50,992 bases of DNA from an uncultured Bacteroidota bacterium (GCA_902778925.1 CACYZN010000020.1:1-50992), one strand, 5' to 3'. Shown: positions 15,854 through 25,729, counted from the first letter of the stretch. Notes: generated by a model from the letters alone, not told the origin. Translations and numbers: made by a program.

Positions 15854-18358
15854 ATGCGTTATAATGATTATTGTATGAAGAAGATATTGTTGGAAGAACT
15901 AGGCGAAATATTTGCCAAGGGAATGAATATTAGGGCCGATATTGTGCCAATAATAGGTAAGGACAGTGAAGACCTGTTGCTTGATGATGGGGTTATTGAG
16001 GACGAGATGCCGGTGTTGCCGGTGATGGATCAGGTGCTACTGCCAGGTGTACTGTTGCCTATAGCAGCCACTCGCCAGAAGTCGCGCCGCTTGCTGAAAG
16101 AAAACGACAGTAATGGAAACCATATACTCGTTTTTACCCAGAAGAATACTGAGGAAGACCCGACAGATTTGGATCTCTATCCAGTAGGTGTTGTGGCCAA
16201 GGTGCTGAAGGTTTTTGAGATACACGGAAATGTGACTGTGGCTGTACTGCAAGGTGTGACGAGATGTCATTCCCTTGTACTTTCAAGGCTTGACCCTTAT
16301 ATGGTGGGGCACGTTACTTTGGCTCCCGAGAACGATGAAAACATGGCAACGCCGATGTTCAAGCGTCGTGTGAAGCGGTTGCGTACTGAGTATTCCGAGC
16401 TTATGAAGTCGCGTATGCAGGACGAGGATTTTGCATCGATGCTTGGTAATATAGGAAGCGACAAGATTTTCATAAACTTCGCAGCCTCGCATATGGAGGT
16501 CGACGCGACAGTGAAATACCAGTTTTTGGCCTGTGAGGACTATTATGCCAGGGTGAACAAGATGCTGGAGCAGATGAAAACCTTGAAAGGCATCGAAGAG
16601 TTGCGCCGCGAGATAGACAGCAAGACACAAGACGTAATAGGCAAGCAGCAGCGCGAGTACTATCTTAGGCATCAGCTTGATGTGATACAGGAGGAGCTTG
16701 GTGACCAGAAGAAAGACGAACCGTGGGGCGCAAATCCCGACCTCGACGAATTGAACGCACGTGCAGAGAAGGCCGAACTCGTCGAGCCTGTAAAAAGTCT
16801 GTTCGAAAAGGAAATGAAGAAGATGCGTCGCATCCCACCCATGTCACCGGACTACACTACGCAACTCAACTATCTCGAGACGTTGCTTGATGTGCCGTGG
16901 CATAAGGCTGTCGACGAACATTTTGAAATTGCCGAAGCACGGCGTGTGATGGATGCAGACCATTATGGTATAGAAAAAGTAAAAGAGCGTATTATAGAAT
17001 ATCTGGCGGTGATGAAGCGTCAACGTGAGCACGATATAAAACCCAAAGCACAAGTGTTATGCCTTGTGGGACCTCCAGGTACTGGTAAAACCTCGATTTG
17101 TCGTAGTATAGCTGCTGCTATGGGACGGCCATACCGTCGTGTGGCGTTGGGTGGATTGCATGACGAAGCTGAAATCCGTGGCCATCGTCGCACTTATATA
17201 GGGGCCCTTCCCGGGCGTATCATGCAAGAAATGATTAAGGCAGAGGCATCGAATCCGGTATTTGTGCTTGATGAGATCGACAAGGTTCAGCGCAGTTCCT
17301 TCAACGGCGACCCTTCGTCGGCCTTGCTTGAGGTATTAGACCCCGAACAAAACTGCCACTTCCATGACAACTACATCGGTGTTGACTACGACCTCTCGCA
17401 GGTATTCTTCATTGCCACTGCCAATAGTCTTGGAGAGATACATCCGGCACTATTGGATCGTATGGAGGTGATAGAGTTTAGTGGTTATGTGCTCGAAGAA
17501 AAGCTGCAGATAGCTCAAAAACATCTGCTGCCGCGCATCTTGAAAGAGAATGCTATCGATCGTCGCAGCCTTCGTGTGCCCGAGGTTGTTATAACAAAGG
17601 TTATAAATGAATACACCCGTGAAGGTGGAGTTCGACAGCTCGAGAAACAGCTCTCTAAACTGGTGCGGCATCGTATTGTGATGATAGAGAGTGGAGGCAA
17701 ATCTTCGGCTACGATACATGTCGATGAACTGAAAGATGTGCTTGGATTGCCGATACACAATAGTGAGCGTAGTCAGCGAGAAGCTCGAGAAGGTGTAGTA
17801 ACCGGTTTGGCATGGACTCCGGTCGGAGGAGAGATACTATTCATCGAGAGTTCGCTGAGCAAAGGCAAAGGTACATTGACTATGACAGGTAATTTGGGAG
17901 ATGTGATGAAAGAGTCCGCTACTCTGGCATTCGAATACCTTAAGTCTAACGGTGAACGCTTTGGTGTAGATGTCAAGAAGATAGAGTCTAGTAATGTGCA
18001 TATACATGTGCCTGAGGGAGCCACTCCTAAGGATGGCCCTTCTGCAGGCATTACCATGTTTGTGGCCATGGTATCGGCATTCACCCACCGCAAAGTACTC
18101 CCCAATATAGCAATGACAGGAGAGATAACGCTGCGTGGTGATGTAACACCTGTGGGTGGCATAAAAGAAAAAATACTGGCTGCCAAACGTGCGGGTATCA
18201 CTGATATCGTGCTTTGTGAAGACAATCGGCGTGATGTGGAGGATATAACATCCTCGTATCTGGAAGGTCTGAAGTTCCATTATATTAAAAGTATGCACGA
18301 GGCATTGCCGCTCTCGTTGGTCGAAGGTAAATCAACCCTCAAGAGTAGACGAAAATGA
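15854..18358 (+). CDS. lon: ATP-dependent protease La (Lon)
   Basis: 834 residues from ATG 15854; a TTG at 15833 and an ATG at 15875 are alternatives. N-terminal Lon substrate domain ([19 protein letters not shown]), then a helical hairpin ([16 protein letters not shown]). The AAA+ module has Walker [10 protein letters not shown] near residue 405, Walker [10 protein letters not shown] and [13 protein letters not shown]-like pore loop sequence. The protease domain has the Ser-Lys dyad: Ser730 in [11 protein letters not shown] and Lys773 in GGIKEKI. All catalytic residues are present. Its stop overlaps the start of the PorE-like gene (ATGA), an unusual partner for a cytoplasmic protease. Confidence 0.97.
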   Translation: MRYNDYCMKKILLEELGEIFAKGMNIRADIVPIIGKDSEDLLLDDGVIEDEMPVLPVMDQVLLPGVLLPIAATRQKSRRLLKENDSNGNHILVFTQKNTEEDPTDLDLYPVGVVAKVLKVFEIHGNVTVAVLQGVTRCHSLVLSRLDPYMVGHVTLAPENDENMATPMFKRRVKRLRTEYSELMKSRMQDEDFASMLGNIGSDKIFINFAASHMEVDATVKYQFLACEDYYARVNKMLEQMKTLKGIEELRREIDSKTQDVIGKQQREYYLRHQLDVIQEELGDQKKDEPWGANPDLDELNARAEKAELVEPVKSLFEKEMKKMRRIPPMSPDYTTQLNYLETLLDVPWHKAVDEHFEIAEARRVMDADHYGIEKVKERIIEYLAVMKRQREHDIKPKAQVLCLVGPPGTGKTSICRSIAAAMGRPYRRVALGGLHDEAEIRGHRRTYIGALPGRIMQEMIKAEASNPVFVLDEIDKVQRSSFNGDPSSALLEVLDPEQNCHFHDNYIGVDYDLSQVFFIATANSLGEIHPALLDRMEVIEFSGYVLEEKLQIAQKHLLPRILKENAIDRRSLRVPEVVITKVINEYTREGGVRQLEKQLSKLVRHRIVMIESGGKSSATIHVDELKDVLGLPIHNSERSQREAREGVVTGLAWTPVGGEILFIESSLSKGKGTLTMTGNLGDVMKESATLAFEYLKSNGERFGVDVKKIESSNVHIHVPEGATPKDGPSAGITMFVAMVSAFTHRKVLPNIAMTGEITLRGDVTPVGGIKEKILAAKRAGITDIVLCEDNRRDVEDITSSYLEGLKFHYIKSMHEALPLSLVEGKSTLKSRRK

Positions 18359-19809
18359 GGAAAAGCTTTTATCTGCTGTTGACTGTGTTGTGTGTGTCAA
18401 GTACTATAGTGGCACAAGAATCTGCTTTTGTGGCCGAGAAACAGACGTTGGCGGTGTTGCCGGGGACGGCATCCAGTCTATCGGTAGTGGATAGCACACT
18501 GTATTGCTACTCATCGCAAGTGCTGCTTGCTGTGCAGCGTTCCGGTAGGCAAATTATAGGGTTTTGGCCAGACACAACTGTTGTCCAACTTGAGGACGGT
18601 ATAAACTATGTGGTTCGCCACCCCGCGAGTTCAGATATATACTTCACTCGTATTGACCGACATGGACTCTCGATACTGTACCAATGTATTGTCCGTGAAG
18701 GGAAGCGTGCCAAGGTGAAGAAAGTGAAAATGGATGGTATGGCGGTAGAACACCCAACATTTTCTGCAGATGGCAAGATAATGGTGTTTGCTTCGCGAGA
18801 GCGCAAAGGGTCATACGGCAGTTCGGATCTGTGGTATTCAGTGCTTGAAGATGATAAATGGAGCAAACCTGTGAACTTGGGTCGAAGGGTGAATACTCGC
18901 TACGATGAAGTGTCGCCTTCGATGTATGGAGACTATTTGATATTTGCTTCCAACGGTCGCGAAGCTGGTGAACAAAGTCTCGATATTTATGTCACGCGGC
19001 TGGTTTCCGATACACATGAATCGGACACTGTAGGTATGTTGCAGATCGGCACGCAAACGGTGCAGAGATTGCCATGGCCCATAAATGACGTTGCTGCCGA
19101 TGACTGTGAACTGGTAGTTGATACGTTGCATAATTGCGGTTATTGGCTTTCGAGCCGAGACAAAGGGTCTATATACTCATTTGCAGGAACCCTTGATGGA
19201 ATGATAGTGTGGGGTAGGGTATTGGATAAATCAGACAAGCCATTGGCTGGCACCCGTGTAATGGCTACGCAAGATGGTCGATATGTGTGCTCGACGCAGA
19301 CTGACAGCACTGGCGTTTACAGTTTGTATTTGCGTCGCGACCAGTATTATGGCATTACGGTGTATCGTGACGGTTATTTCACCGAAAAAAGAAATCTAAA
19401 CACAGTCAGTTTTGATAAAGATCGGCTTTTCGCAGAAGAGAGGATAGATATACAACTTGATGGCCTGCCTATCGGCGAAGTAATGCAATATGATGATCTA
19501 TTTGGTGATGGCACCGATGTGAACTTGAGCCGCTATGGACGAGAACAGTTGGCACAATTGGTACGGTTTTTACACGATAATCCGTCGTATGCTGTCTCGT
19601 TCTCACTTAGCTGTGATGTTTCCAGCGACGAAACATACAATATGTTGCTCACAGAATATCGTATGAAGGCATTGAAGAGTTATATGGATGAAGAACTTCC
19701 TGCTGCGGTAGAGACATCATACAGAGCAATGCGACTCGAGGCAGAAGGCGGTGGGCGATCAAGACTGAAAGTTGTTGTCGGTAGAGTGGCAAAAAAAGGC
19801 AGTAAATAG
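18355..19809 (+). CDS. PorE-like/OmpA-family protein with PD40, CRD and OmpA-like regions
   Basis: 484 residues with signal peptide [23 protein letters not shown]. Domain order: WD40-like beta-propeller (PD40) repeats at about 110-225 (MVFASRERKGSYGSSDLWYS, YDEVSPSMYGDYLIFASNGR); a carboxypeptidase-regulatory-like domain at about 280-350 (VWGRVLDKSDKPLAGTRVMATQDGRY...DSTGVYSLYL); and a C-terminal OmpA-like segment (LSRYGREQLAQLVRFLHDNPSYAVSFSLSCDVSSDETYNMLLTEYR). The order resembles PorE of T9SS but lacks its N-terminal TPR, and the peptidoglycan-binding residues of the OmpA fold are poorly preserved. Translationally coupled to lon. A related protein is encoded at 35378-36985. Confidence 0.75.
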   Translation: MRKSFYLLLTVLCVSSTIVAQESAFVAEKQTLAVLPGTASSLSVVDSTLYCYSSQVLLAVQRSGRQIIGFWPDTTVVQLEDGINYVVRHPASSDIYFTRIDRHGLSILYQCIVREGKRAKVKKVKMDGMAVEHPTFSADGKIMVFASRERKGSYGSSDLWYSVLEDDKWSKPVNLGRRVNTRYDEVSPSMYGDYLIFASNGREAGEQSLDIYVTRLVSDTHESDTVGMLQIGTQTVQRLPWPINDVAADDCELVVDTLHNCGYWLSSRDKGSIYSFAGTLDGMIVWGRVLDKSDKPLAGTRVMATQDGRYVCSTQTDSTGVYSLYLRRDQYYGITVYRDGYFTEKRNLNTVSFDKDRLFAEERIDIQLDGLPIGEVMQYDDLFGDGTDVNLSRYGREQLAQLVRFLHDNPSYAVSFSLSCDVSSDETYNMLLTEYRMKALKSYMDEELPAAVETSYRAMRLEAEGGGRSRLKVVVGRVAKKGSK

Positions 19810-19903
19810 GAGGTAGGAACCGAGCGAAACGGCACTTTTGTTATGAAGGTGCGAAAAATATCGTACTGTAAAATAGATAAATAAACAAAAATAATAAAAA
19901 ATA

Positions 19904-19935
19904 TTTGGCCATATCGGGGAAAAGTAGTACTTTTG
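19904..19935 (+). promoter_or_regulatory. Bacteroidota promoter of tRNA-Pro
   Basis: TTTG (19904-19907), 20-base spacer, TACTTTTG (19928-19935). Start of transcription expected near 19941, about 30 bases before the mature tRNA. Confidence 0.75.
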
Positions 19936-19971
19936 CACCCGATTTCCGAGAGAGGAAATCACCTAATTGTT

Positions 19972-20048
19972 CGGGGTGTGGCGCAGTTGGCTAGCGCACT
20001 TGCATGGGGTGCAAGGGGTCGAAAGTTCGAGTCTTTTCACCCCGACCA
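19972..20048 (+). tRNA. tRNA-Pro (anticodon GGG), CCA encoded
   Basis: 77 bases folding into a full cloverleaf. Acceptor CGGGGTG/CACCCCG, D stem GCGC/GCGC, anticodon stem CTTGC/GCAAG with loop ATGGGGT, T stem GAAAG/CTTTT with TTCGAGT loop, discriminator A and encoded CCA. Anticodon GGG is at 20006-20008, reading CCC. The C1-G72 first pair with A73 is the bacterial proline identity pattern. Followed at once by a rho-independent terminator. Confidence 0.95.
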
Positions 20049-20054
20049 ATTTCT

Positions 20055-20087
20055 AAGGGAGGAACATCTGTTCCTCCCTTTTCTTTT
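20055..20087 (+). terminator. Terminator of tRNA-Pro
   Basis: AAGGGAGGAACA (20055-20066) pairs perfectly with TGTTCCTCCCTT (20069-20080) over a two-base loop (allowing for loop strain), followed by TTCTTTT. Confidence 0.9.
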
Positions 20088-20174
20088 ACCCATGGCTTAT
20101 TATCCACAATGGTGCGTTCCTACACTGTAGGGGATGTACTTCGGTGTACACCTTTATGGCGTTTTTTCCACAAG

Positions 20175-20208
20175 TTGGTATGTAATTCAGAAAAAACATG
20201 TATATTTG
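20175..20208 (+). promoter_or_regulatory. Bacteroidota promoter of the LRR surface protein transcript
   Basis: TTG (20175-20177), 23-base spacer and TATATTTG (20201-20208). The predicted start near 20214 gives a leader of about 260 bases before the coding start at 20474. Confidence 0.65.
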
Positions 20209-20290
20209 CAGCGCGAATAGGAGTAAAGAAAAACACTACTAAACACCTGCAAACTATAGAATAGAACAAGAATAGACAATATACAGATAA

Positions 20291-20444
20291 AGCGTTTACG
20301 CTCACAGAATAGCCTTGAAATTCCACATCTAAACTATTCTCCAAGTGAAGCAGTAAACGCCTGCGATGATATCGTGGGCTTTACTTATGGAGAATAGGGT
20401 CGTGGAACACCTCAAGGCTAATAAGCAAGGTCCACGACTTTTTT
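20291..20444 (+). ncRNA. Structured 5' leader RNA, copy 1, with intrinsic terminator (attenuator candidate)
   Basis: Begins with hairpin AGCG-TTTA-CGCT (20291-20302). A long three-block stem follows: TAGCCTTGA 20310-20318 with TCAAGGCTA 20412-20420, TTCCAC 20321-20326 with GTGGAA 20402-20407, CTATTCTCC 20334-20342 with GGAGAATAG 20389-20397. Inside, GTAAA (20353-20357) pairs with TTTAC (20380-20384) around hairpin CGATGATATCG (20364-20374) and TGGGCT (20375-20380). Outside, CCACGA (20432-20437) complements TCGTGG of the centre (20372-20377). GTCGTGGA (20399-20406) and TCCACGAC (20431-20438) plus six T form an intrinsic terminator whose two halves overlap the other pairings, so states exclude each other. 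The LRR start codon lies 29 bases after the T run. Same plan as 1550-1707 on the minus strand. Confidence 0.65.
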
Positions 20445-20473
20445 GTGTAAAACATTCATCAAATAAAAGCAAT

Positions 20474-23400
20474 ATGAAGAAGACTCTACTCGTTTTATTG
20501 ACTCTGCTGCTGCATTGTTCGTCTGCGTGGGGCTACAATGGCTATGTTGATTTGCCGTCTGGTCAGAGGCTTTACTACAACCACTACGCCAACAGCATGA
20601 CTGACCAATGGATAACAATCACAAGCCCTACCGATAACTATCAAAACTATTGGGAGGGGTACCTAAAGCCAGTTGGCGCTCTTGTTATTCCGGACAGTAT
20701 CACGCATAACGGAGTCAAGTGTCCGGTTACGGCCATTGGCAGTGGTGCTTTTTACGGGTGTGATGGTATTACGTCCGTTGTTATCGGCAGCAACATCACG
20801 TATATAGGAACAATGGCTTTCAGTGGATGTACGGGCTTGGTTTCGGCTGTTCTGCCCGAAGGCATTACCTCAATCAGCCAGCAACTGTTTGCTGGTTGCA
20901 CATCGTTGGCAGGAATAATCATACCAGAGAGTGTTACTTCTATTGGTTATTCTGCTTTTAATGGGTGCACTGGCCTTTCGTCTGTAACCATTCCAGATGC
21001 TGTTACAAGCATAGATAACTATGCTTTCATGAATTGTGCCTTGGATTCGCTGACAATCGGAAGAGGACTGAATAATATTGGTTCCTATATGTTTCTGGGA
21101 GACAGCTTGGTGTATCTCAACTATAACTGTTCGAAGAACTTTTTTGAGCAAATAGTGAAGGCGCGACTGGAGACGGTGATTATCGGAGACTCCGTGACAA
21201 CCATATATGCCAATGCTTTTGCGGAGGCAGGAAATCTCGCAACGATAACAATTCCGAGCCATGTAACAGTGATAGCGGACTATGCATTCAGGAACTGCAC
21301 GAGCTTAAACAGTCTTGTCATCCCCGAGAGTGTTGTCTCGATAGGGAAGGGTGCTTTCTATGGTTGCTCGGGGCTGGCAAGCATAAATATTCCAACGGGT
21401 GTTACCAGTATCCCTATAAGTACGTTCTATAACTGTACCAGTTTGACAAGCGTCAGTATACCCGACGGAGTTGCTACGATAGGAGTCAATGCTTTCTCTG
21501 ACTGCATTGGGCTACGGAAACTATCAGTTGGACGCGGGGTTACGAGTGTGGGTAATGGTAAATCATCATTCTCTAATGTTTATTTGGACACGCTTGTATA
21601 TAGCTGCAACTACAATATACTAGGTGCAATAAACAAGGACAGCCTGCGTGTGGTGGAGATTGGCGACTCGGTAACATCTATAAGCGAATATGCCTTCAGT
21701 GGCTGTATGAAGTTGACAACCATCTCGCTGCCGAATACAATAAGTTCTATCGGTGGCTCTGCTTTCAGGAACTGTAGTAGCCTGACAGATATTATTATTC
21801 CAGATGGGGTTACTTCTATTGGTAGTTTTGCCTTTAGCGGGTGTACGGGGTTGAATAGCATTGTCTTGCCCGACGCGGTAGCATATATTGAAGAGCAGGT
21901 ATTCAAAGATTGTACTGGACTGACTGATATCCATCTTGGTAGTGGCGTTACTTCGATAGAACCTGGGGCCTTCAGCGGTTGCACCAAACTAGAGACTGTG
22001 AATATTCCTGCCACATTGACGGATATTGGGCCCAATGCTTTCTACAACTGCACACAACTGGAGCCTGTAACTGTGCCCAGTGTGGTGTTGTGGATAGGAA
22101 ACGACGCCTTCTACCATGTAAAACTGATATACTATAGCGGCACTGCCACCGGTACCCCATGGGGTGCGCTGTGCGTGAATGGGTATCAGAAGGACAGCCT
22201 CTACTATGCTAACAGCTCGAAGCAGATGCTGAAGGGTGCACACCCAAAGATTGTATGTCCCACCATACCGGCCTCGGTGATTACAATTGGTGCCAATGCC
22301 TTCGAAGGATGCGACAGCATGCGCACATTGACGATACCTGTGGGAGTTACCAGTATCGGCGAGGGTGCGCTGAGGGATTGCGGTAGCCTTGAGGCGCTGA
22401 ACTATACATCCACCTCCTGCGCCAATATTGGCGGCGTTGGCATGTTCGGCGGTCGCACGAGGATAACTACGCTGAACATTGGTGATAATGTGGAGGTGAT
22501 ACCTGCAAATGCCTTTCGCGGTTGCGTGGGACTGACATCGGTGGCAATACCGGCCAGTGTCGCCTCGGTTGGTTATTATGCTTTCTACGAATGTGACAGC
22601 CTTACGAGGGTGGACTATGCTGGCTCGGTGGCCGACTGGTGCGACATAGAGTTCTACGATGCAATGTCCAACCCGATGTATTACAGCCACAATCTCTATA
22701 TTGGCAACGAACCGGTAACCTACATAGACCTGCCGAGTGGCGTGGAATGGGTGGGGCAGTATGCTTTTTACAACTGCCAGAGTGCGACTGGCACCCTGAT
22801 TGTGCCTGCCAGCGTTACCAGCATTGGACACCACGCCTTCTATGGTTGCACGGGGTTGACCGACGTGCAGTTCAACGCCGTAAACTGCACCGCTGCCGCC
22901 AATGGGAGGCAAGGGGGCAATTATTACAACAGCAACAACCTAGACTCCCCCTTCGAAGGCTGTACCGGCATCGCGACAATAACTATCGGAGGCGAGGTGA
23001 CGCAGATACCAGACTACACCTTTAAGGGTTGCAGTAATGTGGCCTCAATCGTCGTAGACCGAGCTACTCCGCCCGCTGCCTACAGCAACACCTTTACAGG
23101 TATACCGCAGTTTATACCTGTCTATGTGCCGTGCGGTAGCATGCAGAACTACTACGATAACAGCAGTTGGAGCTATTTCACCAACATCGACGACAACTGC
23201 GACGTGGCTGTTATTACCGCCACGGAGAACAACCCGTTGTGGGGTTCGGTTAGCGGCAGTGGCGAGTACGCTGTCGGTAGTGAGGTTCAACTCACGGCTA
23301 CAGCGTTCTTGGGATATATGTTCAAGCGCTGGAGTAACGGCTCAACCGACAATACTCTGAACATTACAGCCAGCACCAACATTACTTACACAGCGGTGTT

Positions 23401-24508
23401 TGCAGATGCTCCTATTATCGATACCATCAATGTGTACGACACCATTTATAGCAATGTGCTGGTATACGACACCATGCATGTGATGGACACCACCATAGTG
23501 TATGATACTGCTGATGTGCCTGTAATAGTCTACGACACCACTATGATTCCGATAACTTCATACGATACAACAATATTGCCAGTAATAACATATGATACTA
23601 CAGTTGCGCCAGTATACGATACTACCATAGTGTACGACACGGTCGAAGTGGCAGTAATAATATATGACACCACTGTATTACCAATAACAACATACGATAC
23701 AACAATAGTGCCTGAAATAATATATGATACTGCCGTTGTGCCGGTCTACGACACCATGCAGGTGATAGATACTACCATAGTGTACGACACGGCCGAAGTA
23801 GTGGTGATATTCTACGACACCACTATCTTGCCAATAACTACATACGATACAACAGTAGTTTCAGTAATAACAAATGATACTACCGTTGTGCTGGTCTACG
23901 ACACCGTGCAGGTGATAGACACTACAATAGTGTACGACACGGCCGAAGTAGCGGTGATATTCTACGACACCACTATTTCTTCAATAACATTGTATGACAC
24001 AACAGTAGTGCATGATACTACCGTTGTGCCAGTTTACGACACCACAGTGGTATCAGTAACGGCATTTGATACAACAATGGTTGCCATAACGGTATATGAT
24101 AGTACGCTTCTGCCTATTCATGACACAATAATACAGACCGAGACTGTTGTTGATACATTGACAGAAATTGTGATTGATACAATGACAGTGTCAGATACCA
24201 TTTGGCTGACGCAGTACGATACGGTTTGGCTGCACGACACAGTGCATGTGCACGACACCATATATGTGCCGCAGGATGGCATAGAAGACGTTGGGGAAGC
24301 TGCCTCCAAGATCTATTCAAGCAATGGCCAGATTGTGGTCGAGGGTATCTATGGCGTTGATGTGCATATATACGACGTGGTGGGACGCCAGATTGAGGCA
24401 GTCAAGCGACCGGACAGCCAGACAATTCGGTTCAATGTACCTTCGACAGGCACCTACATGGTAAAAATAGGCAATGCCCCGGCCCGAAGGATAGTCGTAG
24501 TAAGGTGA
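20474..24508 (+). CDS. BspA-like leucine-rich-repeat surface protein with T9SS C-terminal domain
   Basis: 1344 residues from ATG 20474, where a signal peptide begins (MKKTLLVLLTLLLHCSSAWG); the longer upstream frame overlaps the leader terminator and was rejected. Residues about 70-900 are LRR_5/BspA repeats of the form ITSIGxxAFxGCTGLTSVTIPDSV. About 910-980 resembles the divergent InlB B-repeat (NPLWGSVSGSGEYAVGSEVQLTATA, FKRWSNGSTDN). About 982-1265 is a Tyr-Asp-Thr-rich stalk (VYDTTIVYDTAEV) made of DNA repeats of 132, 150 and 150 bp. The last 75 residues (IYSSNGQIVVEGIYGVDVHIYDVVGRQIEAV...YMVKIGNAPARRIVVVR) fit a type-A T9SS sorting domain. It is therefore probably exported by T9SS and surface-anchored as an adhesin. 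Its AGG-TGA end coincides with a heptamer array. Confidence 0.92.
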   Translation: MKKTLLVLLTLLLHCSSAWGYNGYVDLPSGQRLYYNHYANSMTDQWITITSPTDNYQNYWEGYLKPVGALVIPDSITHNGVKCPVTAIGSGAFYGCDGITSVVIGSNITYIGTMAFSGCTGLVSAVLPEGITSISQQLFAGCTSLAGIIIPESVTSIGYSAFNGCTGLSSVTIPDAVTSIDNYAFMNCALDSLTIGRGLNNIGSYMFLGDSLVYLNYNCSKNFFEQIVKARLETVIIGDSVTTIYANAFAEAGNLATITIPSHVTVIADYAFRNCTSLNSLVIPESVVSIGKGAFYGCSGLASINIPTGVTSIPISTFYNCTSLTSVSIPDGVATIGVNAFSDCIGLRKLSVGRGVTSVGNGKSSFSNVYLDTLVYSCNYNILGAINKDSLRVVEIGDSVTSISEYAFSGCMKLTTISLPNTISSIGGSAFRNCSSLTDIIIPDGVTSIGSFAFSGCTGLNSIVLPDAVAYIEEQVFKDCTGLTDIHLGSGVTSIEPGAFSGCTKLETVNIPATLTDIGPNAFYNCTQLEPVTVPSVVLWIGNDAFYHVKLIYYSGTATGTPWGALCVNGYQKDSLYYANSSKQMLKGAHPKIVCPTIPASVITIGANAFEGCDSMRTLTIPVGVTSIGEGALRDCGSLEALNYTSTSCANIGGVGMFGGRTRITTLNIGDNVEVIPANAFRGCVGLTSVAIPASVASVGYYAFYECDSLTRVDYAGSVADWCDIEFYDAMSNPMYYSHNLYIGNEPVTYIDLPSGVEWVGQYAFYNCQSATGTLIVPASVTSIGHHAFYGCTGLTDVQFNAVNCTAAANGRQGGNYYNSNNLDSPFEGCTGIATITIGGEVTQIPDYTFKGCSNVASIVVDRATPPAAYSNTFTGIPQFIPVYVPCGSMQNYYDNSSWSYFTNIDDNCDVAVITATENNPLWGSVSGSGEYAVGSEVQLTATAFLGYMFKRWSNGSTDNTLNITASTNITYTAVFADAPIIDTINVYDTIYSNVLVYDTMHVMDTTIVYDTADVPVIVYDTTMIPITSYDTTILPVITYDTTVAPVYDTTIVYDTVEVAVIIYDTTVLPITTYDTTIVPEIIYDTAVVPVYDTMQVIDTTIVYDTAEVVVIFYDTTILPITTYDTTVVSVITNDTTVVLVYDTVQVIDTTIVYDTAEVAVIFYDTTISSITLYDTTVVHDTTVVPVYDTTVVSVTAFDTTMVAITVYDSTLLPIHDTIIQTETVVDTLTEIVIDTMTVSDTIWLTQYDTVWLHDTVHVHDTIYVPQDGIEDVGEAASKIYSSNGQIVVEGIYGVDVHIYDVVGRQIEAVKRPDSQTIRFNVPSTGTYMVKIGNAPARRIVVVR
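23419..24270 (+). repeat. Repeats encoding the YDTT stalk of the LRR protein
   Basis: The segment with ACTACCATAG-TGTACGAC recurs at 23489, 23621, 23771 and 23921, giving periods of 132, 150 and 150 bp (44, 50 and 50 codons). Shorter YDTT-encoding units recur within each. Such DNA is prone to copy-number change in frame. Confidence 0.85.
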
Positions 24509-24530
24509 GAGGTGGAAGGTGAAAGGAAAT
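24503..24530. repeat. Heptamer array at the LRR gene stop codon
   Basis: AGGTGAG, AGGTGGA, AGGTGAA, AGGAAAT in register. The TGA inside the first unit (24506-24508) is the stop codon of the LRR gene. Confidence 0.75.
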
Positions 24531-24602
24531 GGTAAATGAGTGATAACTTGTTGTTTGGCGAAAATGTTGCCAATTGTCTGTGGCTATATGGGGAAAATTA
24601 TG

Positions 24603-24610
24603 TATCTTTG
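24603..24610 (+). promoter_or_regulatory. Bacteroidota -7 box of the methionine gamma-lyase-like gene
   Basis: TATCTTTG, 42 bases before the coding start. The nearest TTG upstream (24574-24576) is 26 bases away, slightly long, so the -33 element is uncertain. Confidence 0.55.
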
Positions 24611-24652
24611 CAGCCTCAAACAATTAAGTATAATTATAAAAACCAATAAGCA

Positions 24653-25729
24653 ATGAACAAATTCGATCCCGCAACCGCTATTCAACGTATTGATGGTCGC
24701 GATGCCAACCGTGGCGTAAACCCCGCAATCTGCGACTCGGCAACCTTCACCTTTCCTGAGGCTCACCTTATGACCGAGACCTTCCATGGCGAAACCGAGG
24801 GCTACTTCCTCTACAGCCGCCACTGGAATCCCTCTAACCTCGCCCTTTGCCAGCGCCTTGCTGCTATGGAAGGCACCGAGATGGCTTGGGTTACCGGTTC
24901 CGGCCTTGCCGCCATCACCAGCGCCCTGCTGCACGAAGTGAACGCTGGCGACCACATCGTGGCCAGCATGACCACCTATGGTGGCACCTTCGCCTTCATG
25001 GCCAACTACCTGAAAAAGTTCAATGTGAACTGCACCTTTGTGAACATGCAGAACCTTGACGCTGTTAAGAAAGCCCTTGACGAGCACCCCAACACCAAGG
25101 TTGTCTACACTGAGACGATGAACAATCCCCTGCTCCGCATCGCCAATGTTCCCGAGCTGAGCAAGATGGCCCACGCCCACGGCGCCAAGTTGATTGTCGA
25201 CAATACCTTCACCCCGATGATTTTCAGCCCCTGCCGCCTGGGTGCCGACGTCACCGTCTACTCGATGACCAAGTACATCAACGGTACCAATGACTGCGTG
25301 GCCGGTGCTATCTGCGGCAGTGCCGAGTATATCAACAGCCTTATTGATGTGAACAACGGTACCTGCATGCTGCTCGGTCCCGTGTTGGATCCAATGCGTT
25401 CGGCTTCCATCAACAAGAATCTGCACACCTTGCACATCCGCATGAAGAAGCACGGCGAGAACGCCATGTACCTGGCTAAGCGCTTCAAAGAGGTGGGCTT
25501 CAAATACAACTACCCCGGCTTGCCCGAGCATCCCGACTACGAGCTCTTCTGCTCGATGATGAATGAGGGCTACGGCTTTGGTGGCATGATCAGCATCGAC
25601 ATGGGCACCGCTGACCGCGCCAGCAAGATCATGGAGCTCATGCAGCAGAAGGGTGTCGGCTACCTGGCCGTCAGCCTTGGCTACTTCAAGACCCTCTTCA
25701 GCAACAGCGGCAAGTCGACCTCGGCATGA
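24653..25729 (+). CDS. Methionine gamma-lyase-like trans-sulfuration enzyme, C-terminus truncated by frameshift
   Basis: PLP enzyme of the cystathionine/methionine gamma-lyase family. 358 residues: Tyr54 and Arg56 (YSR) for phosphate binding in trans, SGLAAITSAL, Asp183 in VDNTF, PLP lysine Lys207 in YSMTKYING. The position of the active-site cysteine of some methionine gamma-lyases is glycine here (TYGGTFAF). The frame reads through SLGYFKTLFSNSGKSTSA and stops at 25727-25729. The expected ending continues in another frame from 25726 as MSEGLIRFSMGLDNDIEATF. Relatives, from memory, have about a dozen residues between GKSTS and MSEGL. A deletion of roughly 35 bases would explain both the loss and the frame change. 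Activity is doubtful unless the two parts reassociate. Confidence 0.85.
   Translation: MNKFDPATAIQRIDGRDANRGVNPAICDSATFTFPEAHLMTETFHGETEGYFLYSRHWNPSNLALCQRLAAMEGTEMAWVTGSGLAAITSALLHEVNAGDHIVASMTTYGGTFAFMANYLKKFNVNCTFVNMQNLDAVKKALDEHPNTKVVYTETMNNPLLRIANVPELSKMAHAHGAKLIVDNTFTPMIFSPCRLGADVTVYSMTKYINGTNDCVAGAICGSAEYINSLIDVNNGTCMLLGPVLDPMRSASINKNLHTLHIRMKKHGENAMYLAKRFKEVGFKYNYPGLPEHPDYELFCSMMNEGYGFGGMISIDMGTADRASKIMELMQQKGVGYLAVSLGYFKTLFSNSGKSTSA

Noticed and set aside
20291-20444. Retron msr-msd, 6S RNA or group II intron fragment
   Set aside because: Inverted blocks recall a retron, but no reverse transcriptase lies nearby and no bulged 6S-like or intron domain V sequence is seen; a leader role fits better.
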